Source: DAOUJW01 sp034421015 | GTDB taxonomy: Bacteria > Chloroflexota > Dehalococcoidia > Lucifugimonadales > UBA2985 | Length of the DNA stretch: 64,000 bases | Reading direction: 5' to 3' | Assembly (NCBI GenBank): GCA_034421015.1 | Contig: DAOUKT010000003.1 | Span: forward strand, 1 to 64,000 | Shown here: piece after piece, positions 25,639 to 34,464 of the stretch | How positions within the stretch are numbered: the first letter of the stretch is position 1 | Layout of the letters: each line of letters opens with the position of its first letter | Notes under the pieces: generated by a model | Databases searched by the model: none | What the model was told of the DNA's origin: nothing | What the model saw: the letters and a program-made list of their open reading frames with translations, nothing else | Position numbers and translations under genes: made by a program

Positions 25639-28098
25639 CTAGTAAAGCGCCTTCTCCGCCACCAGCCGCTCTATCTCCTGGTCCGTCAGGCCCAGCAGCC
25701 CGCCGAACACCTCTCTGTTGTGCTGCCCCATCTCCGGGCATGGTCCCACCACGCGGCTGGGCGTTTCTGACAGCCGGATTGTAGGTCCCGGGTGCTCCAG
25801 CACGTCGAAGGCGGGCCGGTGGTCTACGGTCAGGACGTAGTCCCGAGCGCGGAGATTGAGGTCGTAGTACAGGTCCTCGGCGTTGGACACCACGCCCGAA
25901 GGCACGCCGCCTTTCTGCAGCGTGCGCATCGCCTCGTAAGGCGTGCGTTCGCCGGTCCACTGGCCTATGCGGGCGTTCATCTCGTCCAGGTTGGCGAGCC
26001 TACCCTCCAGCGTGGCGAATTTGTCGTCTCTGGCCCAGTCCGGGTCCTCCATAGCGGTGACCAGCGACCGCCAGTGCTCGTCCGTGTAGCAGGCGATGGC
26101 GCACCACGCGTCGTAGCCCTGGCAGGGGAACACGTCGTGGGGAGCGGCGTTGGGGTTGCGGTTGCCGGTGGGCTCCCAGATGTGGCCGTTGAGGGAGTAG
26201 TCGGCGAAGGCCACGCCCATCGTCGCCACCAGCCCCTCCAGCTGCGCCATCTCGATCATCTGGCCCTTGCCGGTGCGGTCCCGGTACTCCAGGGCCGAGA
26301 GCAGGGCACTGGCGCCGGCGGCCGCGGCGATGAAGTCAGGCAGGGGCACCTTGGGCCGCGTGCGTCCGTCCGACTCCGGGTGCGCCCACAGATTCATCAG
26401 GCCGGTGTAGGCCAGCAGGCTCTGGCCGTAGGAAAGCTGGTCCACGTTGGGGCCTGAGTTGCCGAAACCGGGCATGCTCAGGTAGATGATGCGGGGGTTG
26501 ATCTCCTTCATGCGCTCGTAGCCAACGCCCCATCCCTCAAGGACGCCGGAGCGGAAGTTCTCCACAACGCAGTCGCACTCCTTCAGCAGCTTCTCCGCGA
26601 GGGCGATTCCCTCCCTGTCGGCCATGTTGAGGGTGATGGAGCGCTTGCCCCGCTGGATCTCGGCGAAGTTGAAGCTGAACGCCCCCTGCGCCTGCCCGCG
26701 ATCGGGGAGCATGTGCGACTCGACCTTGAACACCTCCGCGCCAAGCTCGGCCAGGTAGCGAGTCATGAACGGCCCGGCCCAGACGCGGCTGAAGTCCAGG
26801 ATGCGCATTCCCTTTAGAGGCAGGGGCGGCTCGGCGTCATGGGCTGGCGCAGCCGGCTCGGGAGACTCGCTCTTTCGCGGCGACTCTGACCACTCCTTGA
26901 TCACGGTCTCGGTGTGCTCGCCCAGGAGCGGCGCGGGGCGGTATAGCCGCCAGGGGCTTTCCCCCATTCGGAACGGCGCGCCGGGTATCTCGTAATGGCC
27001 CGCGGCGGGATGCTCCACGCTGACGAAGTAGTCGCGGACCCGCAGGTGTTCGTCTTCAAGCAGGTCCTTTATGGTCATCAGAGGCGATGCCGGGATATGG
27101 CGACGCTGCGCCTCCCGGTAGAAATCCATCTTGGTGAACTGCTCGGAGAACTCCGAGACAAGCGCGGAGAGGACATCGCTGTTCTCCCGGCGGAAGTCCC
27201 GGTCCTTCCAGATGTCGTCCTTGAGCGCGTCGTTGTCCATCCACTCGTAGAGGGCCTCCACGTGGCGCGGGTAGCCGGGCTGCATGTACACGAAGCCGTC
27301 CATGCAGGGGTAGGTGTTTGTCGGGGCGAGGTTTGTGGTTGCGCCAACCCGACGGTTGATCTGGACGCTGTTGGCGTATCGCCCGAAGTAGGCCAGGATG
27401 TTGGCAAGCACCTCCTGGATCGACACCTCGATGCGCTGGCCCCGGCCGGACTCGTTTCGATACCGGAGCGCCGTGAGGCTGGCCATAGCCGCGTGCTGGG
27501 CCGCAAGCTGGTATCCCTGGGCCAGGGGCGCAAGGACGGGCCTCATGTCCGGGTCTCCGTAGCCGTACATCAGCCCGCCAAGGGCCTGCACAATCAGCTC
27601 GCCGCCCGGATAGCCGCTGTAGGGGCCCCATAGCCCAAAGGGCGAGATGGTAGTGTAGATAAGGCCGGGGTTGATTTCCTTGAGGGCGTCGTAGCCCAGG
27701 CCCAACGAGTCCAGGTCCCAGGACGTCCCGTCCTCCAGCAGGAAGTCGGCGGCGGCTGCCAGCGACCGGAAGCGTTCCCGGTCGGCGGGTTCATCCAGGT
27801 CCAGGACGATGCCGCGCTTGTTGAGGTTATACGTGAGGAAGGTGATGCTGCGCTCCGGGTCGGGGTTGCCGCCCGCGTAGGGCGCAAGACGCCTACCATC
27901 GTCGCCTGCCGGTGGCTCCACCCGGACGACGTCCGCGCCCAGGTCTGCCATCAGCCGGCCGCAGTACTGGGACCCGGGCCCCGTGAGGTCCAGGACCCGG
28001 AGGTGGGCCAGCGCTCCGCCCACGTCAGCGTCGCATATATCGCAGGCCCTGGCGTCTACGGGTATGTCCTTTTCGCAGATTGTACAATGCTTGTTCAT
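25639..28098 (-). CDS. Double-domain CaiB/BaiF CoA-transferase with N-terminal zinc ribbon
   Basis: 819 residues. Two family III CoA-transferase domains are joined head to tail, about 30-395 and 430-815. Each opens with the family pattern (LRVLDLTGPGSQYCGRLMADLGADVVRVEPP; MRILDFSRVWAGPFMTRYLAELGAEVFKVESH) and carries NKRGIVLDLDEP or RGKRSITLNMADREG. Such enzymes move CoA between organic acids as an interlocked dimer, so the fusion may act as its own dimer. Unusually, the first 25 residues form CTIC...CDIC (C5, C8, C19, C22), a zinc-ribbon-like knuckle not usual in this family. It is the fourth gene of a run on this strand (PIG-L, cupin, hydrolase, this gene, Rdx). Confidence 0.88.
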   Translation of the reverse strand: MNKHCTICEKDIPVDARACDICDADVGGALAHLRVLDLTGPGSQYCGRLMADLGADVVRVEPPAGDDGRRLAPYAGGNPDPERSITFLTYNLNKRGIVLDLDEPADRERFRSLAAAADFLLEDGTSWDLDSLGLGYDALKEINPGLIYTTISPFGLWGPYSGYPGGELIVQALGGLMYGYGDPDMRPVLAPLAQGYQLAAQHAAMASLTALRYRNESGRGQRIEVSIQEVLANILAYFGRYANSVQINRRVGATTNLAPTNTYPCMDGFVYMQPGYPRHVEALYEWMDNDALKDDIWKDRDFRRENSDVLSALVSEFSEQFTKMDFYREAQRRHIPASPLMTIKDLLEDEHLRVRDYFVSVEHPAAGHYEIPGAPFRMGESPWRLYRPAPLLGEHTETVIKEWSESPRKSESPEPAAPAHDAEPPLPLKGMRILDFSRVWAGPFMTRYLAELGAEVFKVESHMLPDRGQAQGAFSFNFAEIQRGKRSITLNMADREGIALAEKLLKECDCVVENFRSGVLEGWGVGYERMKEINPRIIYLSMPGFGNSGPNVDQLSYGQSLLAYTGLMNLWAHPESDGRTRPKVPLPDFIAAAAGASALLSALEYRDRTGKGQMIEMAQLEGLVATMGVAFADYSLNGHIWEPTGNRNPNAAPHDVFPCQGYDAWCAIACYTDEHWRSLVTAMEDPDWARDDKFATLEGRLANLDEMNARIGQWTGERTPYEAMRTLQKGGVPSGVVSNAEDLYYDLNLRARDYVLTVDHRPAFDVLEHPGPTIRLSETPSRVVGPCPEMGQHNREVFGGLLGLTDQEIERLVAEKALY

Positions 28099-28151
28099 AG
28101 GTCACAGGCCCTCTTCATCAAGGCTATGGTCAGGGTTAATGGAAGCTGCCG

Positions 28152-28892
28152 TCACTCCTGCAAAGACGACAGGAACCCGTACAGGCGGCTGTTGAAGGTC
28201 TCAGGCTCCTCCCTGTGAACCTCGTGGCCGACGCCCGGGAACAGGTCCAGCGCAGACCCCTGGATGGAGTCTCGGACCATAAGGGCGTGCTCGACTCCGC
28301 CCCACTCGTCCTCTTCTCCCTGGACTATCAGGGTTGGGCAGCGGATCATATCCAGCCGGTTGCCAACGAGGTTGGCCTCGGTCTCGTAGATGCGCTCTGC
28401 ACTGGCTACGTAGTCGTCCACCAGCCGCTCCCAGTAGGGCGAGCCGTGGCTGCGAGCCAGGGCGCGCTGAAGGCCGTCCGGGAGGCTGTCGGCTGGGGCC
28501 AGCTTGCGCGTCACCTCCATCGCCTTCTCGTCCAGGACCGCCTGCGCGCCAATGAGCGTCAGGGACCGAAGGTGATCGGGATAGTCCCCGGCGAGTATCA
28601 TCGATACCACAGCGCCATCGCTGAACCCGCACAGGTTTACGGGAGGCAACTCCAGGTTCCGTATCAGGGCCGCAATGTCCTCCGCGTCCTTCTCGTAGAA
28701 GTTCTCGAAGGAGGGCCGCCGATCCGAGGCGCCGTAGCCCAGGAAGTCCGGGACTATCACCTGGTAGTCGGCGGCGAACTCGTTGATCTGGTGCCGGAAG
28801 TGGGCGCGGCCGGTCCCCAGCGCGCCATGAAGAAACACAAGCGGCGGGCCATCGCCCTGCACAATGCAGTGCAGACGGCCGTGCTTGGCCAT
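28152..28892 (-). CDS. Alpha/beta hydrolase
   Basis: 246 residues with the alpha/beta-hydrolase fold. It has the oxyanion segment FLHGALG, VIVPDFLGYGASD, nucleophile elbow LCGFSDGAV (S91), acid residue in LIVQGEEDEWGG and catalytic His in GVGHEVHREEP. This is typical of carboxylester or C-C bond hydrolases. ATG 28892 is used; a TTG at 28928 extends it by 12 residues. Its position between the cupin and CoA-transferase genes suggests a place in the same catabolic route. Confidence 0.86.
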   Translation of the reverse strand: MAKHGRLHCIVQGDGPPLVFLHGALGTGRAHFRHQINEFAADYQVIVPDFLGYGASDRRPSFENFYEKDAEDIAALIRNLELPPVNLCGFSDGAVVSMILAGDYPDHLRSLTLIGAQAVLDEKAMEVTRKLAPADSLPDGLQRALARSHGSPYWERLVDDYVASAERIYETEANLVGNRLDMIRCPTLIVQGEEDEWGGVEHALMVRDSIQGSALDLFPGVGHEVHREEPETFNSRLYGFLSSLQE

Positions 28893-28975
28893 CACGTCTA
28901 TCTCTCTTGGCTCTTGACCTGAAGTCAATTGACACCTCCACGTCTGGGTGTCCCGGGAATCGCGGCGTAGTTGGC

Positions 28976-29371
28976 CTAGCCGCCCTCCCGGGGGTCCGGA
29001 ACGTTTACCACCAGGAACTCCGTGGAGTTTCTGGCTACTATCAGCTCCGCCTGTTCCGTCTCGCTGAGGTTCTCCTCCACGTGGATGGTCTCAGGCGGCA
29101 CGTACAGGAAGTCACCCGCCTCCGCTATGAGCGACTTTTGCAGCTTCTCGCCGAAGAGGAACTTCAGCCTGCCCTTGACCACGTAGATGCCGGACTCGGC
29201 GGTGCCGTGGTGATGCGCTCCGCCCGCGCCCGGCGGCGCAGAAACGAAGCCGATCCACAGTCCCTTGCTGCCGCACTGCTCCTCGGCCACGCCGGCCTGT
29301 CGCACCATGCCCGGCGTTTGCGCAGTGTTGAGGCCCCGTTGATCGGGCTTGACCAGCACTATGTCTTCCAT
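28976..29371 (-). CDS. Cupin-domain protein
   Basis: 131 residues with a single cupin barrel. Motif 1 GGAHHHGTAESGIYVVKGRLKF supplies the His and Glu metal ligands, and motif 2 AGDFLYVPPETIHVEENLSETEQAELIV the last His. It is probably a metal-dependent dioxygenase or isomerase, or a ligand-binding protein. AAGGAGG precedes the ATG. It is upstream of the alpha/beta hydrolase on the same strand. Confidence 0.85.
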   Translation of the reverse strand: MEDIVLVKPDQRGLNTAQTPGMVRQAGVAEEQCGSKGLWIGFVSAPPGAGGAHHHGTAESGIYVVKGRLKFLFGEKLQKSLIAEAGDFLYVPPETIHVEENLSETEQAELIVARNSTEFLVVNVPDPREGG

Positions 29372-29390
29372 TGTCCTCCTTACCCGTTCT

Positions 29391-29476
29391 CGTCATTCCC
29401 GCCTCCAAGCGGGAATCTAGTGGTTGTACTTCACCGCCGACAGGCGCCTTAGATTCCTGCTTTCGCAGGAATGACG
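29391..29476. repeat. Imperfect inverted repeat with hairpin arms
   Basis: The left arm (29391-29420, CGTCATTCCCGC...GCGGGAATCTA) and right arm (29448-29476, TAGATTCCTGC...GCAGGAATGACG) are inverted copies about 27 bases apart. Each arm is itself a hairpin; its C-G pair on the left is T-A on the right. This resembles the non-coding palindromic repeats often found between genes. It lies between the cupin and PIG-L genes. Confidence 0.55.
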
Positions 29477-29525
29477 GATGGGCGCTGGTTTCCGTTTCGT
29501 GCCTTTCGTGTCTGTTTTCGCTCTC

Positions 29526-30236
29526 TTAGTCCAGTTTGAAGTAGCGGAAGGCCTCGGCGTACTTCATGCCCTGGGCCTTGCCGTTCTCCTCCCGCCACAT
29601 GCGCATATACCGCTCGGCGTCCTCCGGCGTTACCTGGCTCTCGTGCCTCTTGAGCGCCTCAATTGCTGTGTCAATGGAGTCCGTGACGTCGATCCACCTG
29701 GTGGCGTTCTCGCTCCGGTCGATCACGAGCACTTCTCGCACCTTGTGAGGCTCCAGACCCTCCGCCAGCAGCTCAGGGAAAGTGAGCCTGTCCCGCGCCG
29801 CCGGAAAGACCGCCGACAGCGCGGCTTCACCCGCCGCAAAGTGGTCCGGGTGTCCTATGTACTGCACGCTGTCCAGCGTGCGAAAGGGGCCGGTTGTTAT
29901 GAGTATCTCCGGCTTGAACTTCCGAATCTGCCGGACGATGTCCCGCCGCAGCTCAAGCGTCGGTTGGAGCATTGCGTCCTCGTAGCCAAGGAAGACGACC
30001 TCTTTCAGTCCAAGCACCTCGCCCGCTGCTATCTGCTCGTCCCGGCGGATTTGGGCCAGGCGCTCGGAGGTCATCTCCGGGTCGTCGCTGCCCTTGCTGC
30101 CGTCGGTGCACACGACGTAGACCACCTCCATGCCCTGCTTGCACCAGAGGGCAACCGTGCCTGAGCACGACCAATCGGCGTCGTCGGCATGGGCGAAGAC
30201 CACCATGCCCCTTTCCGGCGTCTTATCCTCGGTCAT
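29526..30236 (-). CDS. PIG-L/LmbE-family deacetylase
   Basis: 236 residues. Zinc-site motifs are VVFAHADDADWSCSGT (usual AHPDDxxxxxGG, here with Ala for Pro) and IGHPDHFAAGEA (HPDH). Family members hydrolyse N-acetyl groups from sugars such as GlcNAc conjugates, and several act in thiol-cofactor or lipid pathways. The substitution of AHPDDE by AHADDAD keeps His, Asp and Asp in place. It may be the first gene of a minus-strand run down to 25291. Confidence 0.87.
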   Translation of the reverse strand: MTEDKTPERGMVVFAHADDADWSCSGTVALWCKQGMEVVYVVCTDGSKGSDDPEMTSERLAQIRRDEQIAAGEVLGLKEVVFLGYEDAMLQPTLELRRDIVRQIRKFKPEILITTGPFRTLDSVQYIGHPDHFAAGEAALSAVFPAARDRLTFPELLAEGLEPHKVREVLVIDRSENATRWIDVTDSIDTAIEALKRHESQVTPEDAERYMRMWREENGKAQGMKYAEAFRYFKLD

Positions 30237-30436
30237 AGGCTATGCACCTCCGCAGCCTCACGCAGGAGGCGGTTTCTGCTGGGGCCCGTAATCGACTTGC
30301 CTGAGTCGGCCCTATATCTAAAGGCTTGAGCAGGATGTATGATGGAGACGGCAGCCTTCAGGAAGGGGCGCGAGCAAAGGTACGCTGGTCGATCTGACCC
30401 TTGGAAATAATACATTGAAAACACAGAGCAGGCAAC

Positions 30437-31705
30437 TTGAGCGCTGAGAGCCGCGGCCAGGACGCGCCGCCCACCTCAGAGGCCCGGAACCAGCCCTCCA
30501 GCCAGCGCCAGCCCCGGTACTCCTGGGTTGTCATGGGGCAGCTGTGGGGCATGGACCTGATGAACGTCATAGTGTTCGCGTCCATCGGGGTGTTGCTGCC
30601 ATACTGGCAGGAGGACCTGGGTGTTACTCCCCTTCAGGCGGGCATTCTGGGAGCGGCGGGGTTTCTCGGATTCGGGGTCATGGCGCTCCCGGCGAGCATC
30701 TGGCTCACCCGGTACAATCCCCGCCTGGTGACCCTGGTCGCCGCCCTCCTCATGGCCGCCACGGCCCTGGGACAGGCCCTGGCCCCCTCAGTCCTGGTCC
30801 TCATAGTAACCCGGTTCTTCTTTGTGCTCGTTTCAGTGTGCCGCATCCAGATGCAGGTAATCTTCATCCAGCAGTGGTTCCAGCCCAGGCTGTACGCTAT
30901 GATAAACAGCTTGGACTTCACCAACCGGTCCCTGGGCCAGACCATTGGCCTCGCCGCGATGCCGCCGCTGATAGGCCTGCTGGGAAGCTGGCGCAACTCC
31001 TATATCGGCGTAGCCATTATGCTGGCTGTGCTCTCCGTCGTCTGGGTAATCTTCGGCAGGGAGCGGCGGCGCACTCAGCAGGAGGGTGGCCCCCCGCCCC
31101 AGGTGGGCAACCCGGCAGGCGTCCTCCGGCGTCACAAGGTGCTGTGGGTTGTGGCGGGTTGCCAGATAGGGGCGGCCGTGTGCTTCGCCTCCTTCCTCAC
31201 CTTCTACCCCTCCTACGCCATCGACTCCATGGGAATCTCCAGGACTGTCGCCGGCTTCACAATGGGTCTGTTCTCCATGGGAGCGATGGTCGGGTCGCTG
31301 GCGGCCGGCCCTCTTTCGCAGATGACGGGGCGCAGAAAACCGTTCATCTGGGCGCCGGGCCTCATCCTGCCGTTGTGCTACATCGCGCTCCTGCAGGTTG
31401 ACACCGTCACCTTTGCCATGGCGCTGCTGTTCGTGGCCGGCATCTGCGCTATGGCGGTGCCGCCCGTGATAGCCACGGTCCCCCTGGACATGCAGCTGCC
31501 TCCCAGGGAGGTGGCGGTGGCGATTGGCCTCACCCGCACCCTGTTCCCCTTCAGCGCGACCATAGGGCCATTGGTCGTTGGGGCGATTGCAGGCGTGACC
31601 GGCTCCCTGTTCATTGGCCTGCTGGTTGTCTCGCCGATGGCCATTACGCTGTTCATTGGGGGCAAGCTCATGCCGGAGACCGGGCCAAAGGGGAATCGGG
31701 AGTAA
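30437..31705 (+). CDS. MFS transporter
   Basis: 422 residues, 12 predicted membrane helices, with the helix 2-3 loop SIWLTRYNPRLV and a charged central loop FGRERRRTQQEGG. It belongs to the same broad group as the carrier at 19693-21018 but is not closely similar. The start is uncertain: TTG 30437 has no clear Shine-Dalgarno, and ATG 30533 lies just before membrane helix 1. It is divergent from the PIG-L gene; the 200-base gap 30237-30436 shows no recognisable element. Confidence 0.83.
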   Translation: MSAESRGQDAPPTSEARNQPSSQRQPRYSWVVMGQLWGMDLMNVIVFASIGVLLPYWQEDLGVTPLQAGILGAAGFLGFGVMALPASIWLTRYNPRLVTLVAALLMAATALGQALAPSVLVLIVTRFFFVLVSVCRIQMQVIFIQQWFQPRLYAMINSLDFTNRSLGQTIGLAAMPPLIGLLGSWRNSYIGVAIMLAVLSVVWVIFGRERRRTQQEGGPPPQVGNPAGVLRRHKVLWVVAGCQIGAAVCFASFLTFYPSYAIDSMGISRTVAGFTMGLFSMGAMVGSLAAGPLSQMTGRRKPFIWAPGLILPLCYIALLQVDTVTFAMALLFVAGICAMAVPPVIATVPLDMQLPPREVAVAIGLTRTLFPFSATIGPLVVGAIAGVTGSLFIGLLVVSPMAITLFIGGKLMPETGPKGNRE

Positions 31706-31969
31706 CGGCCCAATCTCGGACTTGCCGTTGCTGTGCCACCAAATCCCTCTAAGGTAGGGAGGTGGACACAGCCTCTAATAGGTTTTGCCCTTTGAGTGTG
31801 GTTTCGGTAGAATTGAGTCGTAACCTCGGCCAGTAAAGTAAGATTCGCTGGTAGGTGCGAGCCCCGCCGTGGAACATTGGACGGGTTTCGGAGCGATTGT
31901 AAAAATCCGTTGACAACCCGCGCCCGGGGTGTAAGGATTAAAGTGGCAATCCCGCGCTGGAGGGTTAAG

Positions 31970-32332
31970 GTGGTTAGCGGACAGCCATATCGGGAGCAGA
32001 GTCGAGTGTTCTTGGAACAGGCGAGCATTGAGCTTGCAAATGGAGACTTGTATCAAGCATCCGAAAAGGGTTGGGGTGCGGCTGCTCAGATAGTCAAAGC
32101 TGTGGCGAGTCAGCGTGGCTGGGAACACAATATCCATTCAGATCTCTTTAGCGTCGTGGACCGGCTAGTCAAGGAGACCGGCAATGACGACCTACGAACC
32201 GAATTCGGCCTTGCGAATCAGTTGCATAAGAATTTCTACGAGGGGACGCGTCTCTATGACACCATCCTCCACCATCTTTTTCATACAGCTAGGTTTGTAG
32301 ACCTAGTAGAGGACTTGCTGAAGAAGGAATGA
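31970..32332 (+). CDS. HEPN-like (PaREP1-type) small protein, copy 1
   Basis: 120 residues from GTG 31970, preceded by GGAGGG. It is all-alpha with the segment QASEKGWGAAAQIVKAVASQRGWEHNIHSDLF, nearly identical to QASEKGWGAAAQMVKAVAEKRGWGHNSHGLLW in the protein at 59616-59975. The shared R-x6-H (RGWxHNxH) matches the RX4-6H active-site motif of HEPN ribonucleases. PaREP1/HEPN proteins often serve as the toxic RNase of two-gene modules. The next gene starts 5 bases after its stop. The 264-base gap before it (31706-31969) shows nothing clear. Confidence 0.68.
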   Translation: MVSGQPYREQSRVFLEQASIELANGDLYQASEKGWGAAAQIVKAVASQRGWEHNIHSDLFSVVDRLVKETGNDDLRTEFGLANQLHKNFYEGTRLYDTILHHLFHTARFVDLVEDLLKKE

Positions 32333-32336
32333 GAAG

Positions 32337-32618
32337 ATGCAGTTTGTAAGAGACAGCAAAATCTACGACACAGAGAAATCGAAACATATACACAGCGCTC
32401 CGACGTCTACGCCCTTAGTCGGTATCCCCGCCACCCGCACAAATAGCCTTTACCGAAGCGCTAAGGGGCAGTATTTTAGTGTTGTCATAGATACCTTTAG
32501 CCAGCAGGCGGTGGAGTTTATATTGCTGACTACCGAAGGGGTGACGGCATGGCTTGAAGAATTCAACGCTCCTCCGGCGGCTTACAAAGAAGTTGGTATC
32601 CCACTTGAGGAAGGATGA
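32337..32618 (+). CDS. Small protein, partner of the HEPN-like gene
   Basis: 93 residues. Its layout (KIYDTEKSKHIHS near the start, SLYRSAKGQYFSVV in the middle, AYKEVGIPLEE at the end) resembles small phage and toxin-module proteins with the pattern YDTExA...LYRxxxGxYF. It follows the HEPN-like gene by 4 bases and was surely translated from the same message. An antitoxin role is inferred from that position. Confidence 0.6.
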   Translation: MQFVRDSKIYDTEKSKHIHSAPTSTPLVGIPATRTNSLYRSAKGQYFSVVIDTFSQQAVEFILLTTEGVTAWLEEFNAPPAAYKEVGIPLEEG

Positions 32619-32809
32619 CGTCTGAGCTTCGTTAGCTCCTTGTTGTACCGAACGTTGGCTCAGAGCTGCTGGTCACAACCCTCCCGTTTCGTATGTACTG
32701 AACCAGTACGCGCGCTTGCCATTTGACCCCGAAATTTGCATAATAGCCCTCGTATGCCGCCTGACCCTTGTCCGGCGGCGCAAATCCCGGATGTAGAGGT
32801 CCTGCAGCA

Positions 32810-33460
32810 GTGTACATAGACATGCACGTCCACTCCAAGCAGTCCGATGACGCCGGAGGCACGGTTGAAGGCTACCTGAAGTGGATAAACGTCATCCGCA
32901 GGAAGGGCTACCAGGTGGACGGCATTGTTCTGACGGAGCACAGGGGCTTCGACTTTGAAATCGACTACTCCGGCCTCGCCGAGCAGTACGGCGTGGTGGT
33001 TATGAAGGGGGCGGAGATTGAGACGAACCTGGGCCACGTGCTGACCTACGGCATAACCCGGGCCATGACCGAGGAGTTCGACTTCAAGAACATCACACTG
33101 CCCGCAAGCGAGGTGCTGAGGTGCGTTCGCAGGGAGAACGCCTACGCCATCGCAGCGCACCCCGGCCGTCCCCGCATTGGGCTGTGGCAGCACATCCAGA
33201 ATGGGGCCTCGCCGGCCGGCTTCGAGACCATTGAGCTGCTGAACGGCGGGAGCAGCGCCGAGGAGAATGGCCTCGCAAAGCAGCTTGCCGACACCTACGG
33301 CTTCCAATGCGTCGGTGGCAGTGACTCCCACTACGTCAGCACCATTGGCCGTTGCATCACCCGCTTCAAGCGTCCCGTGACCTGCATTGAGGAGCTGGTG
33401 GAGGAGCTTCATACGGGGGACTTTGAGCCGGCGCTGCTTGAGGATACAAAGGCGTCATAG
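32810..33460 (+). CDS. PHP-domain metal-dependent phosphoesterase
   Basis: 216 residues. The PHP metal motifs are seen: YIDMHVHSKQSDDAG (HxH), VLTEHRGFDF, MKGAEIETNLGH, AIAAHPGRP and GGSDSHYVS near the end. PHP proteins hydrolyse phosphoesters with two or three metals; the substrate is unknown. I choose GTG 32810, with GAGGT 10 bases upstream, because the family begins directly with the xxDxHxH strand. The longer frame from 32768 has no ribosome site. Confidence 0.82.
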   Translation: MYIDMHVHSKQSDDAGGTVEGYLKWINVIRRKGYQVDGIVLTEHRGFDFEIDYSGLAEQYGVVVMKGAEIETNLGHVLTYGITRAMTEEFDFKNITLPASEVLRCVRRENAYAIAAHPGRPRIGLWQHIQNGASPAGFETIELLNGGSSAEENGLAKQLADTYGFQCVGGSDSHYVSTIGRCITRFKRPVTCIEELVEELHTGDFEPALLEDTKAS

Positions 33461-33512
33461 CGGCGACTGGGCCAGATCGCTACCGACCCATCTCTGCGCC
33501 AGGAGGTGACAC

Positions 33513-33983
33513 ATGGCGGAACAGAACCTTACGGACACCATCGACTTCGACAGGAGCGTCCTGGGCGTCGACTACGACGTGGGCACGTATGAGGTCACCA
33601 AGGAGAAGATCATTGGCTACGCCAGGGCGCTGGGCGAGTCCAACCCCCTCTACCTTGACGAGGAGGCGGCCAGGGCCGGGCCATACGGCGTCATCATCGC
33701 TCCGCCCCTCTTCTACAACATGATCAGCCTGCAGGCAGGCCCCGACCCCAAGGTGAACTTCGGCACGTCCGGCTTCGACGGCGGCCAGCACGTGGAGTTC
33801 TTTGAGCCCATCAAGGCCGGCGACACCATCTCCGCCAAGACCCAGATCGCGGACGTGTACGCCAAGACGGGCCGCACCGGGACTATGGTGTTCACCGTCA
33901 GGCGCACCACCTTCACCAACCAGGAAGGGGAGAAGAACATTGTGATGGACCGCATCAACGTGAGAAGGGACCTGAGCCAATGA
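33513..33983 (+). CDS. FAS1-like dehydratase / MaoC-like subunit A, pair 1
   Basis: 156 residues with the N-terminal hot-dog fold of FAS1-like dehydratases: GVDYDVGTYEVTKEKIIGYARALGESNPLYLDEEAA, then IIAPPLFY and the lid region FFEPIKAGDTISAKTQIADVYAKTGRTGTMVFTVRRT. It pairs with the next gene, whose ATG overlaps its stop (ATGA). Such two-subunit hydratases add water to enoyl-CoA esters. Confidence 0.85.
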   Translation: MAEQNLTDTIDFDRSVLGVDYDVGTYEVTKEKIIGYARALGESNPLYLDEEAARAGPYGVIIAPPLFYNMISLQAGPDPKVNFGTSGFDGGQHVEFFEPIKAGDTISAKTQIADVYAKTGRTGTMVFTVRRTTFTNQEGEKNIVMDRINVRRDLSQ

Positions 33984-34408
33984 GCCAGGTGTACTTCGAG
34001 GACGTGGAGCCGGGTTACGAGGTCGGCCCCGTGGTCAAGATGCCGACCCGGGAGCAGTTGGACGCATTCACAACGGTGTGGGGCTCGCAGACGGGCCGCT
34101 TCACCAGCGACGAGGCCGCCCAGAAAGAGGGGTTCTCCGGCGTCATCCTGCCGGGCAACATGAGCATGGCGCTCCTGGCCCAGGTCATCACCGAGTGGGC
34201 CGGGTCGGCCGGGAAGCTGAAGCGGCTGGAGTGCGACTTCCGGCGGTACGTGCAACCCGGCGACACACTAAACTGCATTGGCCTTGTCACTGATACGGAG
34301 ACGGGGGACGACGAGAACCGGGTCATACTGGACGTGTACATAGAGAACCAGAAGGGGGAGAGGGCGCTGCAGGGGACGGCCCTGGTGCTGCTTCCCAACA
34401 GGCCATAG
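33980..34408 (+). CDS. MaoC-like hydratase subunit B, pair 1
   Basis: 142 residues, hot-dog fold. The segment GRFTSDEAAQKEGFSGVILPGNMSMALLAQVITEWAG corresponds to the R-hydratase motif region (usual D..P.H.D...A...G....I.HG), but the catalytic Asp/His pair is not obvious. LKRLECDFRRYVQPGDTLNCIGLV completes the fold. The gene starts inside the previous stop codon, so the two products are probably made in equal amounts. Confidence 0.82.
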   Translation: MSQVYFEDVEPGYEVGPVVKMPTREQLDAFTTVWGSQTGRFTSDEAAQKEGFSGVILPGNMSMALLAQVITEWAGSAGKLKRLECDFRRYVQPGDTLNCIGLVTDTETGDDENRVILDVYIENQKGERALQGTALVLLPNRP

Positions 34409-34464
34409 GGGGCAAGACCCCTTCTTGATACGGCAAAAATAGACCAAACAGAGGAGGAGGACAC

